A stretch of DNA of 64,000 nucleotides from Phoenix dactylifera (GCF_009389715.1 NC_052405.1:22707397-22771396), one strand, 5' to 3'; positions 1 to 11,755 are shown, numbered from the stretch's first letter. The notes: generated from the letters alone by a model not told the origin. Numbers and translations: made by a program.

Positions 1-1040
1 ATTCCCAATTTTAAAGAAATATCCTTCAACATCAAGTTTAGAAATAGAAATTAAATTTCTAGAAATAGAAGGAACACAAGAGTCTGAAGCAAATCTAAAT
101 GACAACCAGTATTTAAAAGCAAACGATAGTTCCAACAGCTGTTACAGGAACTCTAACCCCATTCTCCAAAATGATAAAACTCTCATTTGGATCTTGCTCT
201 GGGTTGTAAGGAATCCCTGCATCGTATTTGAAACATGAACATTAGAACCTGAGTCAAACCACCAAGTATTAGAAGGAACTTCAGTAAGGTTTGATTCAAA
301 ACATAAAGCCAAAGGCTTACCTTTCTTTCAAACCATGCCTTGCGTTTATGGCAGTCCTTCTGATAGTGTCCCAATTTCTTGCAAAAATGGCATCTATCTT
401 TGTTGTTTCTTCTTATGAACCTCGGTATCATGATGAGGCTCTTTACCCTTGGATGGTCCACTCTTCATGCCCTTTCTTGGCTTCTTCCATTTTCTTGGCT
501 CCATGACTTACAAGATTGACAGAATGATGTCCTTGTTGCTTAAGTCTTGTTCCTCTTGAACAAGCATACTGTCAATTCATTCACATCCACTTATTCTTAA
601 TAGTGTTATAGTGAATTTGAAATGATCCAAATTGAGGAGGCAAGGAGTTAATAAATTGAACTAAAAAGGATTCATTCACATCCATCCAAAGCTTCAGCTT
701 AGCTATATTTGTCATTTCAAGATATTGCTCATGCATCCCACAGTACCATCAAATTTCATGGTGGTAAGTTTAGCCATTAATGTCCAGCCAGAGACTTATC
801 AGCAGATCGGAAACGTTCTTCCACAGTTTTCAATAATGCTTGAGCACTGTCACATTCAGGAAGCGTTGATTGAATTGTTCGCTATACTCATCCGCATAAA
901 TATAATGCTCAATCTGTTCGATCTTCCCAAGTTTATAAAAAGATCTTTCTTTCGAGCTGCTCAAATCAGTAATGTCAGCCGGTTTTCAGATCGGAGTGCT
1001 AAATCAGAGATCCAGAAACCTAGGTGAAACTGACTTGTTC
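1..1040 (-). pseudogene. Ty1/copia gag-protease fragment, frameshifted, runs off left edge
   Basis: This is the gag and protease part of a copia retrotransposon polyprotein. Gag packages element RNA and the aspartic protease matures the polyprotein. A CCHC zinc knuckle (CHFCKKLGHYQKDC) is read at 351-392. It is followed by the protease motif WWFDSGS near 245-263, then the conserved segment RNLISIS near the left edge. Upstream gag sequence is recognisable at about 500-900 (INSLPPQFGSFQIHYNT), but only by switching frame, so the coding region is broken. The 5' LTR at 2864-3150 lies upstream in the same orientation and probably belongs to this element. Family assignment is firm; lineage within copia is not determined. 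Confidence 0.8.
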
Positions 1041-1681
1041 ATTCCACTCTGAGAAATAGATCCATAAAGTGTAACAGATTAAAGCTTGCGATGAATGCCA
1101 GAATAGATACTGCAATAAGAAATAAATAAGAAATGCTACACATTAACACTTTGAGTTAGCGATAATGATGAATGACATAAACAGTATTACCTAATACACC
1201 TTTGGTATATCATGAAATACTAAATTATTATGGTGATTCCCAATTCACTAGAATATTAATGATATAGGTCCAAATTCAAATAGGCTGTTGCCTTTGAGCA
1301 TTCCAAAACTATTAAATCAAGATACCTCATAATTATCCTAACTCAGCAAATCAATCATTTGAAAGCGGTGCACCTTTGGTCAATCCATTATCTCATGATG
1401 AAAAACTGTAAGTCATAATTTGCAATCATTATCTTAATACCTGGGATTAGAGTATTTTTGACTTGATGTCTATTAAACATCTGTTGGTTACTTTGGCAAC
1501 TACCAAACTATTTCATAATATAGACATCAAATAAAATAATGACATTGCACATAATTGACAATTCATAATTGACATTAAAATACTTGTTATTTAAAATTTC
1601 CTCTACACAATTAATACATGTGTCATATCATGCTATCAATATACAAAAAATGTAGAAAAAGAAAAATTTTATCACATTACC

Positions 1682-2019
1682 CTACAAGGACCTCTGCATA
1701 AATAAATTTCTACAGGACTACATTAACATATTTGAGGACTCTGCATAAAATATGCTTTACAGGACTAAATCAAAATATTGTTTCTTATAGCCCTGGAAGG
1801 ATGTCTGCATAAATAAAATGTTTCACAGGGTTTTAACAACATTTCATCTTTAACAGCCCTCTAAGGCTTCACTATAAATAAATATTTCACAGGGATTTAA
1901 CAGACATTTCTTTCTTTAACAGCCCTGGAAGGATTTTAATTTAAACAGGACTGAAGAAAATATCGTCCTTCTAACAGCCCTGGAAGAACTGTTAGCATAA
2001 ATAAACATGTTGAGGGCTT
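1682..2019. repeat. Degenerate tandem repeat, about six units of 45-65 bp
   Basis: Units share the pattern AGCCCTGGAAGG, then GCATAAATAAA, then TTTCACAGGG and an A/T-rich tail. Copies begin near 1682, 1733, 1791, 1855, 1920 and 1976. Units differ in length and by many substitutions, so the array is old. No coding potential is seen. Confidence 0.7.
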
Positions 2020-2186
2020 AACCAAAAATTCCTTTATTGGCCAAACGAACTCGGGTTTCGGATCGAAACCCAAACCCGACCGTTATGCCCGTTATGCCCT
2101 TTTTTTAATGCGACGGAGTTACCAATTACGGTTCGGTCCGAACCCAAAACCGGACCCTATAATTATTTATTTTTTTTTAAAGAACT

Positions 2187-2214
2187 GAAGACGGGTCGGG
2201 ATCGACCCGTCTTC
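2187..2214. other. Perfect inverted repeat: 12-bp arms, 4-nt loop
   Basis: GAAGACGGGTCG at 2187-2198 is the exact reverse complement of CGACCCGTCTTC at 2203-2214, separated by GGAT. In RNA this would be a stable GC-rich stem-loop in the copia leader. A further CGACCCGTC occurs near 2509-2518. Confidence 0.8.
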
Positions 2215-2850
2215 CTCTTTTATGGCGGGTAGGGTTCCGCCGAACCCAGCCCGCCAGCCTCCGGGCGGTGAGCCGCGCCGCCTCTCCGGATGACTCGCCG
2301 CCCGGGCGAGCCCACCGCGGCGCACCCGCCAGCAGGGGAACGCCGCGGGCTAGCCGGAGGTGCCGGTCGTAGGGTGGGCGCGATCACCTGCCCGGACGAA
2401 GTGCCGCCCGACGGCGCACCGAGATGGCCCGACGCCTGACGAAACGCGCCCGACAGCGTCACCGCGGAATACGCCGACCGACGGCGATCATCCGGTGAGT
2501 TTTATCTTCCGACCCGTCTTTTTTTTTTTTTTTTTTTAGAGTGGGGAGACCATGCCGGCGTCTACGCCGGATCCTCTTATGGCTCAGGCGGCATATGCCG
2601 GCAGATCCGGCGTCAGCAGGGTCAAAGCACCAGTGTTGGCTGCCCTCCTTTATCAAAGGGCCAGAAGTGATGAGATGCTCTATGGTGCCAAGCATCCAGG
2701 GACAACGCAATGGTCGACTCTCGGCACAGTATCCCATCCAGTGACGGGGTCAACATGGCGATGATCAGATCGCCTCTATGCTGGCCAAAACGATCATTGC
2801 TTGTCCTGTGATCTTACCCTTTCACTGTGATCTGTATCTAGGATGAACAG

Positions 2851-2861
2851 GCTTGATACCA
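2851..2861 (-). promoter_or_regulatory. Probable primer-binding site of left copia element
   Basis: The minus strand reads TGGTATCAAGC, differing by one base from the copia consensus TGGTATCAGAGC complementary to initiator tRNA-Met. It lies 2 nt inside the LTR boundary at 2864. Confidence 0.6.
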
Positions 2862-2863
2862 CA

Positions 2864-3150
2864 TGTAGGAAATCTATAAAGAGGATCATGAACCAATAAT
2901 GAAGGAAGATACCTGGATCCATAGCAATCTGATGAAGGATCAAGTCCTCTTCGTATCTCCCTCTTGGCCTGCGTTAATGACACCCACGTATGGCTGGTTC
3001 TATGTCGATCAATGGGCAGAGGGTGAGACCATAAGCCTTATCCTTCCATCAAGGATTAGGAGTTTCCACTTTCTAGGAGTGTTACGGGATTCATTCTGTA
3101 ACTGACCACGTTGTGGTCATGTGTCAAACCCAACACTCTCTCTTCCAACA
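2864..3150 (-). mobile_element. LTR (5' LTR of the left copia element)
   Basis: A 287-bp segment bounded by TGTAGG and CCAACA, so it starts TG and ends CA as LTRs do. On its inner side a tRNA-Met-type primer-binding site follows, and the gag-protease remnant lies further downstream in the same (minus) orientation. The partner LTR would be outside the window. Boundaries were chosen by the TG/CA ends and the PBS position. Confidence 0.65.
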
Positions 3151-3869
3151 TATCTAAATGTTCAATCTAATGCAGATGTCTTTTTTTCCTTCTGAATATG
3201 TTACCACATTGCTCTGCTCCATTTTCTAAGATTGTTACAAGTTTGGCCACCATATTGACAGCGGCATTTTCAGATCTGGGTGCTTTTCCTACCATGTTTG
3301 ATAAGGTTGTCAAAGCCCGGATATTCGTACCACTAAGTTTTCGAATCGAAATGGTTTCTGTCACTTGTTCCCTTTCATTTTGTAGGACTAAAGTGAGCAG
3401 CAATGGCAAATGATAAGAGTTTGTTCTTGTCAATGGGAGAGGGATGCTATTTGAAAGGCATCCACTCTATTTGGCTTCTTTGAAGCACCAAATTTCAAAA
3501 TCATTTCCGCATGCAGATTTGAGCAACTTGGATTGACAACTCTTAGTTTGTTCTTGAAAGCAAACTATCTTACAGTTCAATCCTATTTAGAAGCTAACCC
3601 AGGCCTCTCACATTGTAGAAAAGCGATGAGCCTTCACTTTGCAGATGACCACTCTGCTTTTCTGTGCTGGGAGCGAGACAGCTTATTGGCACAAAGGTGA
3701 TTCTCCTAGTTTGAGATCATCTGGGCTTAAATCAATTTACATGCAAGCATGATTCTCTATCGACATTGACTGATGAAGCATCTTCCTTTGCCACCATATT
3801 CATTGTAAGTCAGTTCTTTGCCATTCATTATCTTAGCCCACTACTCCATGATAGGAAATGTCGAAGCAT
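3151..3869. other. Intergenic stretch, no supported gene
   Basis: Short open frames on both strands overlap at 3167-3433, but none shows a recognisable domain or splice structure. The stretch may contain decayed upstream sequence of the plus-strand copia remnant that follows; I could not confirm it. Confidence 0.4.
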
Positions 3870-4160
3870 TGACTGGTTATAGCTTAGCGGCAGCAGGCAA
3901 GAAGCGGAATGGCTAAGAAATTTGTTATTAGATAATTAAGTTGTGGCCACAACCAATGCCAGCGATTTCTTGCATTGTGATAGTGAAGCAACGATGTCTG
4001 AGCTTTTAGCAAGATTTATAACGGCAAGTCTAAACACATTAGTTTAAGACACGAGACATAACTTATATCTGAGGGGATCATAACAGTTGTCTCTATAAGA
4101 TCCAGTAATATTTTGGCTGATCCATTAACCAAAGGACTTCGAGAGATATGATTAGGAAAA
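3870..4160 (+). pseudogene. Ty1/copia RNase H C-terminal remnant
   Basis: This is the end of a copia pol gene, on the plus strand. Fragments in shifting frames match the conserved end of copia RNase H: a piece like EWLRNLLLDIKLWPQPMP near 3905-3960, HCDSEATMS near 3975-4000, KSKHI near 4024-4040, and LADPLTKGL near 4110-4132. Several stops and frameshifts show it is dead. The region runs directly into a polypurine tract and LTR start at 4699-4711, as expected for the 3' end of an element. Confidence 0.75.
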
Positions 4161-4698
4161 CTGCATAGGTATGGGTCTAAAGTCATTTTAAACTTTTGTC
4201 GCCAGTAATGGGAACCACCTTTTCTATTCTTTGTTAATATTAAAGGTTTAAAGGTAATAAAATTTCTGATTAACGACGGTTTCAAGTATTAGAAGCTAAT
4301 ACTTATTAAAGGAGGATAGGTATGGATATTGCCTTTAATGAAGTTTGTTTGTTCGGTTTGAACATGGGAGCCATGTACTAAGGCTCAAAGAAACTTCACC
4401 TATATGAACATAGAAGTTGTGCCGCTTCTAACAAAAAATTGGATCTTAATTTTTCGTACATGTTCATGAATCCAGGATGTAGCACAAGGCCATATACGGT
4501 GCTAAATCTTCGGTATACTTCGGAATGAAAAAGGTAGAGTTTGTGTGTATAGTACTTCCAGCTTGATAATAAGGATCATGGTTTAAAACTTAAGTTACTG
4601 TTGATTTCATCGAAGTTTTGAAGTACTTACACTAAGAGGAGGTTTAATTCGAAAGAAACTTTCTCGATGCATTCACTAGAATAATTAGCATTACAAAC

Positions 4699-4710
4699 TA
4701 AGTGGGGGAT
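4699..4710 (+). promoter_or_regulatory. Polypurine tract of plus-strand copia remnant
   Basis: TAAGTGGGGGAT immediately precedes the LTR start TGTTGG at 4711. This is the usual plus-strand priming site of plant copia elements. Confidence 0.75.
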
Positions 4711-5208
4711 TGTTGGAAGTCTCCTTCCTTTAATAGTTTGTAATGTTGATAGGGTTTTAGTTCCACATTGCTTGTGTAGAGTTTTTTAGATAGCTTAATA
4801 AGCATTCATATCCTACACATGCTAAAGTAACTTTTTGGTGGGAAGTTGTGGAGGGAAGCCAATATTATATTATCAAAGATTGGCACTTTTTGGTGGGAAG
4901 TTGTGGAGGGAAAGCCATAAATTTATATTGTTAGTTTTCATCCGTTTTGCACAAAATAACTGCACTAGCGTTATGTTTTGAACAGGCACTATTCCAAAGG
5001 TTGTGTTGGTTCAGAGTTTATTTCAGAGTTATAAATTGCCAATATCCTTCACAGATTTATATAACTTCTTCTACATAAATCTTTCATTTCGTTGTTCTGG
5101 AGAATCCTAGTTTTGCTGGCTAGGATTCTATTTTGGTTTTGTTGTATCCTGGAGCGAATTTGCTGGATCACCAACAGCAACATAGTGGGGCAAAATTCGC
5201 TTAAGGAC
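4711..5208 (+). mobile_element. 3' LTR of plus-strand copia remnant (right end approximate)
   Basis: It begins TGTTGGAAGTCTCC directly after the polypurine tract. Inside, a segment TTTTTGGTGGGAAGTTGTGG occurs twice (about 4831 and 4886), a local duplication. The right end is set only roughly: LINE sequence begins soon after 5210 and I cannot fix the terminal CA. Confidence 0.55.
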
Positions 5209-5214
5209 AGTGTT

Positions 5215-6620
5215 AATTCACGCTTCAATACCTGTTTCATATACTAGAGTTACTTCTGTTTCAACAAAGATAAGTACTAGACATGCTGCTTGGAAAGCAA
5301 TGCTCCTCTCATGGGGTGGTAGATTTACTCGTATTAATGTTGTCCTCATAGATCTGCCATCTTATCTCATCTCAATCTACAAGCTATCAAGTGCATTTCC
5401 AATAGGATTGATTAGATGAGGAGAGTTTTTCTTTCACAAGTAAAGGAGAGTGTAAATGGATTTAACTGCCTTGTGAACTAGGATAAGTTTGTAGATCTAA
5501 ACAGGAAGGACTTGGCATAAAAAACATCAGAAGCATAAACCTAGCATTGTTAGCTAAAGGGGAATGGAAATTATTACCGGGCACTGGATCTTTTTGGAGG
5601 AACCAAATCAGCAACTCTTATTATTTTAGATGAAAGTTTGGCGTGAGGTTCCGCAAAAGCTTTGTTAAACTCTCTCTTATTTGGAAGGATATCTGCAAGG
5701 ACCTCTCGGCCTTTTGGAATTGCACATCCTTCAAGTTGGAGAATGGATAGTCATATCAGATTATACTTGGATTGGTACCACTACGCTTGTTCATCTTTTG
5801 ATGACTTATATTCCTATGCAGTTAAAGAGAATATATCAGTCGCTTCATGGCGGAGTTGGAGAATGCTTTGGTGGAAAATATCTCTTTGCGGCCCATTGTC
5901 TCTGCTTCAAATATTTTGATTATAGACCATGTTAGATCTTTCCATATTCAGACGATCATGAAATGTTGATACTTCTTTCTGGAAGCTAACACAGCATAGC
6001 TCTTTCTCAGTTGACTCTTACTACAGATTTCTCAATAATGGTAGACTCGTTTGCCTTTATTATAAAGTCATCTGGAAGGCAGTAGTTTCGGAGAAGATCA
6101 AGGTGTTTATTTGGCTTGCCTTGAAGAACAAATTTTACATAGTGAGGTCCTTGCAAAAGGGACGAGCTGTGAGTACTAAGTGCCTTCTTTATGAGTGTAA
6201 TATAAAATTTATTTATCATCTTTTCATTAGATGCCTATTCGCCAGGAGAATACGGACTACTTAAAGCTTGTCTCAATGTTAGAGGATGGCCGCCCAATCT
6301 TCACTCCCTGTGAACTTCAAAGGCACATTCAACCAGTCTCATAAAGACCATAGGATCAATTATTGAGCTCAATGTTTTGGCATATTTAGCTTGAGCAAAA
6401 AAAGAGAATCTTTCTTCATCGTCAAGCATCCAATTTTTTAGTGTTGCAAAGGACCTTCACACTTTTCATCCTTGGGAACACTTGGGTCGGAGAAAATGAT
6501 TGAAGGATGCTGCCAAATTTGGGCTTGTGTCTCTCTTTAGCTTTATCTTAATTTTCTTTTCTTTCTTTGTACCTCTTTAAATCTTATTTACATTTGTACA
6601 TATACTTACTTTAATTAATA
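5215..6620 (+). pseudogene. L1-type LINE 3' part (RT tail and zf-RVT region), frameshifted
   Basis: This is the distal part of a non-LTR retrotransposon reverse-transcriptase ORF. Recognisable pieces in changing plus-strand frames are AAWKAMLLSWGGRFTRIN (5284-5337), the equivalent of the family motif WKGKLLSxGGRxTLIN; DLPSYLISIYKL; then GLGIKN and LALLAKGEWK near 5510-5575; and SLIWKDI near 5667. The zf-RVT-like part is near 6010-6230, with a pattern like KVFIWLALKNK. No open frame survives. The A/T-rich end near 6550-6620 is probably the 3' UTR. It sits directly after the copia LTR. Confidence 0.75.
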
Positions 6621-6654
6621 AAATTAAGTGGGGAAGTACCTTACTTCCTCCACA

Positions 6655-7036
6655 TTCCATCAAAAAGACAGAGATACAACGAATGGGAAGCTGACTTGCC
6701 AGAATAGGAGGCTATAGGTGTGAAATGGTCTACAAGGTTAATTACAATACGGAAGGGACCATACAATAGTATCAGTTGAGGCTCGTTGCTAAACAATATG
6801 TCCATAAGCTTGGTATTGATTATTTTGAAGCCTTCTCTTTTGTTATACATTCCAAAATTGTCTGAATTTATATTCGCATTAGTTGCTCAAATGAAATGGT
6901 ATGTTTACTAGTTGTTAAATGTACATTTCTTGGTTGGAAATTGGAACAACATATGTATGTTGAACAACCAGAAGGCTTTGACGTTGATGGAAAAATGAAG
7001 GTTTATAAGCTTAGAAGGGCACTTTATGGGCTCAAG
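6655..7036 (+). pseudogene. Ty1/copia reverse transcriptase fragment
   Basis: Pieces of the copia RT core are on the plus strand: a segment like RLVAKQYVHKLGIDYFEAFSF near 6778-6842 (family motif [23 protein letters not shown]), ALVAQMKWYV near 6881-6905, and EQHMYVEQPEGFDVDGKMKVYKLRRALYGLK at about 6944-7036. The catalytic YVDD part is absent, because the sequence stops at a GA microsatellite. This is a broken internal piece without LTRs. Confidence 0.75.
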
Positions 7037-7067
7037 CGAGAGAGAGAGAGAGAGAGAGAGGAGAGAG
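7037..7067. repeat. (GA)n microsatellite
   Basis: A run of GA dinucleotides, interrupted once by GGA near its end. It marks the abrupt end of the copia RT fragment. Confidence 0.9.
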
Positions 7068-8437
7068 GCATAATTTTTTTCTGAGAATATGGTGGTTATT
7101 CAAACTAAGATATCTCGTTTGAAAAGGAAGGTATGAACTTGGCCCACATCTATTGGTGCATAACCCTTGCTCTCTTGAGGTCGTCTTCTCCGTGATTAGA
7201 TTTCCTACGGAGGCTTCCATGAAAGTAAAGAGAGAATGAGGAAGGAAAGAAGAGGGAGAAGGGAGGGGGACATGACGACGTTCGCATAGGCATCCACACC
7301 AACGAGGCATGGATTGCGGCCAGCATGGATAGGCCAGGAGCACTTTTATACTAAACCAAAAGGCCAACCTAGTTTAGCAAAAGAAATCAAAACAATAATA
7401 AGTTGTATATATAAAACCAAATGTGTCTTTCTTGCCAACTTCCATAGAGAAGCTATAGCAATGAATGAACAACCTCCCAGTAAACTATTCCAAACTAGAT
7501 ATTGCTACGTTTATCCAATATTTCTCCAGAATGGGTGTAAACCCAGTTTTTTAGCAACATATAGGAGGTTGGTGGTTTATTAAGAGTTGAAATGCCAATT
7601 TTGTTCCTAATGATTAAGAAAAAACCCGATGGTTGAACAGTTTTGGAGAGATATGAGGTAAAACAAAGCATTATTCTTTCCAAACTCTCTAGACACAGGC
7701 TGCACAAATAGCAGCATCTGTCCAATTAAGCTTGTGGTTAACCTGGTCGCCCTGCATTGAAATCTATGCAGGCATTTATCAACTCCATCTCTGAACCAAA
7801 TGCTGAAGCTAAATCCAAGTGTTATTCTACTAGTTGGAGAAAGATAACGCATGTTGAAAGTAGCTTGGTAGAATTAGCATCTCAAATCAAAACTACCTGT
7901 TTGACAAGCATCCAGACAAACCAACAAGAGTTTTGCCTCTAGATTTCGGAGCCGGACCAAGTTGGGAGGTTCGGAAAAAGGATCTGATCATATAAGGTAG
8001 TCAAGCATGCCAGCCTATCACTTCTGGCTCCATGAACTAACAAGAATCATCAGTTTGTTCCTTGACAAGAAAACTAACCAACTGATAGTCTGATACCACA
8101 TTTGAGAAGAAACATGCTTTTCCCTGGTAGGAGTCATTCACTAATAGAGGTGAAGATAAATAGTTGTTATCTGAAAACTAAGCATTATAAAAGTTATAAG
8201 TTGTCATCTCAAACATATCAAACCAGCAGAAAACAAAAGCAATTCCTTTCAAATGCGGATGTGCATATAGAAATTTGACCTTGATGTCATTTAACAAACA
8301 TATTTAATGTATCCAAAAGCCACATTGTCAAGTACTTCATGATCAACAAGTCAAGTAGTAAATAAGTAACTAGAAGTTTCCAAATTGCACCAAAGCAAGT
8401 TTAAAAGATAATGATAATACTAATAACTCAGGACACA
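7068..8437. other. Non-coding stretch, nothing firmly recognised
   Basis: Several 60-110-residue open frames occur on both strands, but none has a family motif. On the minus strand near 8088-8098 the sequence TGGTATCAGAC resembles a copia primer-binding site, without a convincing LTR beside it. Confidence 0.4.
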
Positions 8438-9482
8438 TCAACCAGTCTCCTGCTCAAATTCATCACCCTCAGATTCCTCCACATTATCTGCATCATATCT
8501 TCTGCATCAGCATCGAAGTCTTCTTTGTAATCGAGGTTGTTTTCCCAATAACCACCAGGTTGCTATTTGTCTTTCTAATTTCACTCCACTGCAGATGAGA
8601 CATTTAGAAGTTATTAATTAAACCATTAGAGTGGATCAGAATATATTGCTACAGAGTGGAAAAAATAATGCGAAGGAATGATAAACAAATGTCCTCTGTT
8701 CATGTCCAATCACAATTGGCCATAAAACATGTGAAAGGTTATCTACTTTGAGCCAAGTTAGCACCAAAGTTTGAAGCGAAAAGCCCAACCAATCTATTTT
8801 GGCTGAAATATACAAGTTTCAGTTAAACCAAGCCAGAATTAATTTTAGTCAGTCTTAGCTGAAATTAACCATTTTAACAAAACCAATTGAAAATGGCCAT
8901 AGATGCTTCATTTAAGCATTACTTGGTATATATTTATCAAATTGGTTCATTACTTCATTTTTTTTAAGAAGGAGAGTGTTATTTTCAAATTATTTTTCCT
9001 TTTTTAGTTAAAGAGGGAATATTTATTGATGGATAATACATATAACCTTTCAGAAATATTCTTTTAAAAATTTAGCATGGATTTGTGACACTTATTAGAA
9101 AATTGGAAGAACTGAGAGCTCAATATTACAATATTTATAAGAAAGCCAACTTTTCATAAATGTAAAAGGTTATTTTTTGTGTGTTTTGAGAGATTTATCT
9201 TATGGGATAAAAGAGAAGGTGGTTCATGTAGTAGAGAAGTAATAGTGACTTAGAAGATTAAAGCCTAGATTTACCAAATAATATCTTCAAACTTATAAGC
9301 AATTAAATGAGATATATGCAATCACAATGTTATCTCAGACTATGTAAATTGTACACTACTTGGCACTTGATATGATGTAACCATAATAACATTCATATTT
9401 ATATGAAATTACACATAGTAGCATTTAGTTCTGTACATATTAAATTGTTAGCTGTTTAACAGTTAAATTGTCATAAAATTAT

Positions 9483-9985
9483 TAAGACCTGATACACATT
9501 GTTGACCCCTTCCCAGACAGCTTAAGTTTTTGGGGTCTAGTGGTTAGTTATGGTACCAAAGGCAAAGCTCGTGTTCAAATCCTCATTCAAGTCAAGCTCT
9601 TCTTACCACCCAATAATATCTTGAGTCTTCTTTGACTCCTTCCTGGTTTGTTATCAAGTCACTCTTGATTCATTATTGAGTCGTTATAGACTCATTCATG
9701 CCTTCACATGTGGGGTCAATGCAGCATGCGAAAAGGGGTGTCCCCTTCCTTAATAGCTGAAGCTTTTGGGGCCTAGATATTAGATGACACAAACAATTCA
9801 ACCTATTGACATATTCCTGGTTTGTTACCAGGTCATTCTTGACTCATTACCAAGTCATTGTTAATCGTTCATGCCTTCACATGCATGGTCTGTATGCGAG
9901 AGGATTGTTAACACCTGATATACATTGTTGACCCCCTCCCTGACAGCTTACACTTTGGGGTCTAGTGCTTGTTAACACAGATAAT
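9483..9985 (+). repeat. Tandem repeat with tRNA-like (SINE-like) boxes, 2-3 units
   Basis: Units share ACATTGTTGACCCC, GACAGCTTA, GGGGTCTAGTG, CCTGGTTTGTTA and TTCATGCCTTCACATG. They start near 9489, about 9735 and 9921. The first unit contains GGTCTAGTGGTTAG and, about 40 bp later, GTTCAAATCC, which resemble Pol III A and B boxes, so a tRNA-derived SINE origin is possible. It lies inside the long intron of the acidic-protein gene. Confidence 0.45.
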
Positions 9986-11084
9986 TCAACATAACATAAT
10001 TCTTCAAAATTATTATAGGTTTCTGGACAGAGAATAACACGATATCTCAATGAGAAAGGCAGAAAATTTCAATTAAGGACACTGCGGCAACAAACAAGGC
10101 CATCATATTTCCCATATTTTTAATTCTACATGAACAACCTGCTTAGGTTCTTTGTATTCATTTCGATCTGTAACCTAGTATATAATTCTTGAAAAGTTAG
10201 TTTGGAAAGAAAATACTATCATTTGTTAAAAAAAAATTAACAGCATTTTGTGATACTCAAACTATGACTTTTTTGAAATTCTGCATAAATTTTAGCTAAC
10301 AGCATGGAATGGATTTTTAGAAGATCGACAAGATTTGATGTTAGAAAGTAATATGCTTTAACAAAAGGCAAACTAGAGACATGACAGCTATGTGAAGAAA
10401 TCCCACCTAACAATTTAAAAAGGAAAAGATTTTTCTTCATATACTGGCATTCAATTACCTTGTCTTATGATTAACTTAAAATATAGGATGGAAGCTACAA
10501 AACAGAAATTTGTACATCAAAAGAAAGCCAACTAAAACTAGCATAGAAGTGAGAGATATGTGAGGAATTCAGGATAGTCATGCCATGCCCAGTTTTCTTC
10601 CATTATCTCTCCACTATTATAATGCAAACTCCCACGGTTGTGGCCCACACATCTCTAACCCTTCATCTCCATTCAGTACTATTTGACTCCATGGTGCCTC
10701 TTGAGCAGATTCTCCCTTCACTTTTATCCATCCACATTTTTTAACAGATCAATCCCACCATATTTTCTCTAAATAACTAAGAAATGAAAAACTACATGAG
10801 ACTAAACATGTATGAGATAATAGCCATCCATCAAAGCCTCCATTCTCCAAAATAAATCACATGCAATGCAGCAGTCAAATACTACCTATTGCTAATGACT
10901 TGACTTGGATACAAGAGGTTTCTGCTACTAAATCTACAGACATTTGAATGGTGCATGGATTCAGTCATTTGAATGCTTTGTACCAATCTTTGAAAGGTTT
11001 CTACTGATGGTTTGTATCCATGGTTCGAATTGAGACCTTCGTACCACCTTCAAACTGGCAGTTTGAGGCATTCCGAGCATACCA

Positions 11085-11755
11085 GATATGGTATGCCTGA
11101 TTCGGTACGGGGGCATACCGAACCGAGCGATACGAAGCAATCGCCATACCGATTTTGATACTGATACACGGTATAGAGGTTTGCACCAACACTCGATACA
11201 TCGAACTGGCTCCATACTGAGAATGTACCGACACAATGATAGAGTGGCAATGTACGAAGTCCAATATCGAGATGGAATACCTGGTACCAGGGGCAGACCA
11301 GTGGGTTTTGCCCCATAGTTCAAGAAACCGGCAAGGAAAAGAGAGGGAGAAGAAAAGAGAGGAAAAGAGAGGGAGAAGAAAAAGAGAGGGAAAAAGAGAG
11401 AGGGAGGGGAGGGAAGATATAGAGATGCCGGAGAGGGAGACAACTCTCTCTCTCTCCTCCCTCTCTCTCCCCCTCCCTCCCTCTCTTTTGCCGAATATTT
11501 TTTCGTTTAAACAGAGCTCTACCTACAATGCTTGCGGACGACTGGGAGGAAGAGAAGAGGGCTTCCAAGCCCCCTCTCTCTCCCTCTCTCAACATCTCTC
11601 CCCCTCCATCCTCTTCTCCTCCTCCCTCCCACTCACTCTTTTCTTCTCTCTCCTTCTCCCTCTCCCCCTCCCTCTCTAGTTTTCCTTTATGGTACACTTT
11701 AGAATAGCACGACATAGTTACCATACTATGCCGCCAGCCAACTGGCACGGATGCT
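11085..11755. mobile_element. GTAC-rich interspersed repeat, copy A (with internal GA/CT foldback)
   Basis: The left part (11085-11310) is dense in GGTAC/GTACC and GCATACCG words. The middle has a purine tract (GAGAGGGAGAAG-like, 11335-11420) followed by pyrimidine tracts (11432-11480, 11570-11690) that can fold back on it. The right part (11690-11755) again resembles the family end, with GTACACTTTAGAATAGCACG then ATACTATGCCG. The same end is seen at 29355-29410 and 43255-43320. Open frames here are low-complexity and not genes. Confidence 0.55.

Larger units (their letters stand above)
1041..2850. other. Leader/internal region of the left copia element; no coding gene seen
   Basis: This 1.8 kb stretch lies between the gag remnant and the primer-binding site of the leftmost copia element. 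It holds a degenerate tandem repeat, a strong hairpin, a GC-rich block at 2220-2480 and a poly-T run at 2518-2537. The GC-rich block gives open frames on the minus strand, but they are low-complexity Ala/Pro/Gly/Arg and match no family I know. The leader is long for copia, so a secondary insertion is possible. Confidence 0.5.

Noticed and set aside
2220..2462. 80-residue GC-rich minus frame in the copia leader
   Set aside because: Composition is Ala/Gly/Pro/Arg only, with no domain, and it lies in an untranslated leader.
8088..8098. Primer-binding-site-like TGGTATCAGAC on the minus strand
   Set aside because: No LTR boundary or coding region of a matching element next to it.
10961..11748. 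Overlapping open frames of 142-160 residues on both strands
   Set aside because: They translate GA/CT tracts and GTAC repeats into low-complexity Arg/Glu or Leu/Ser/Pro and have no domain.
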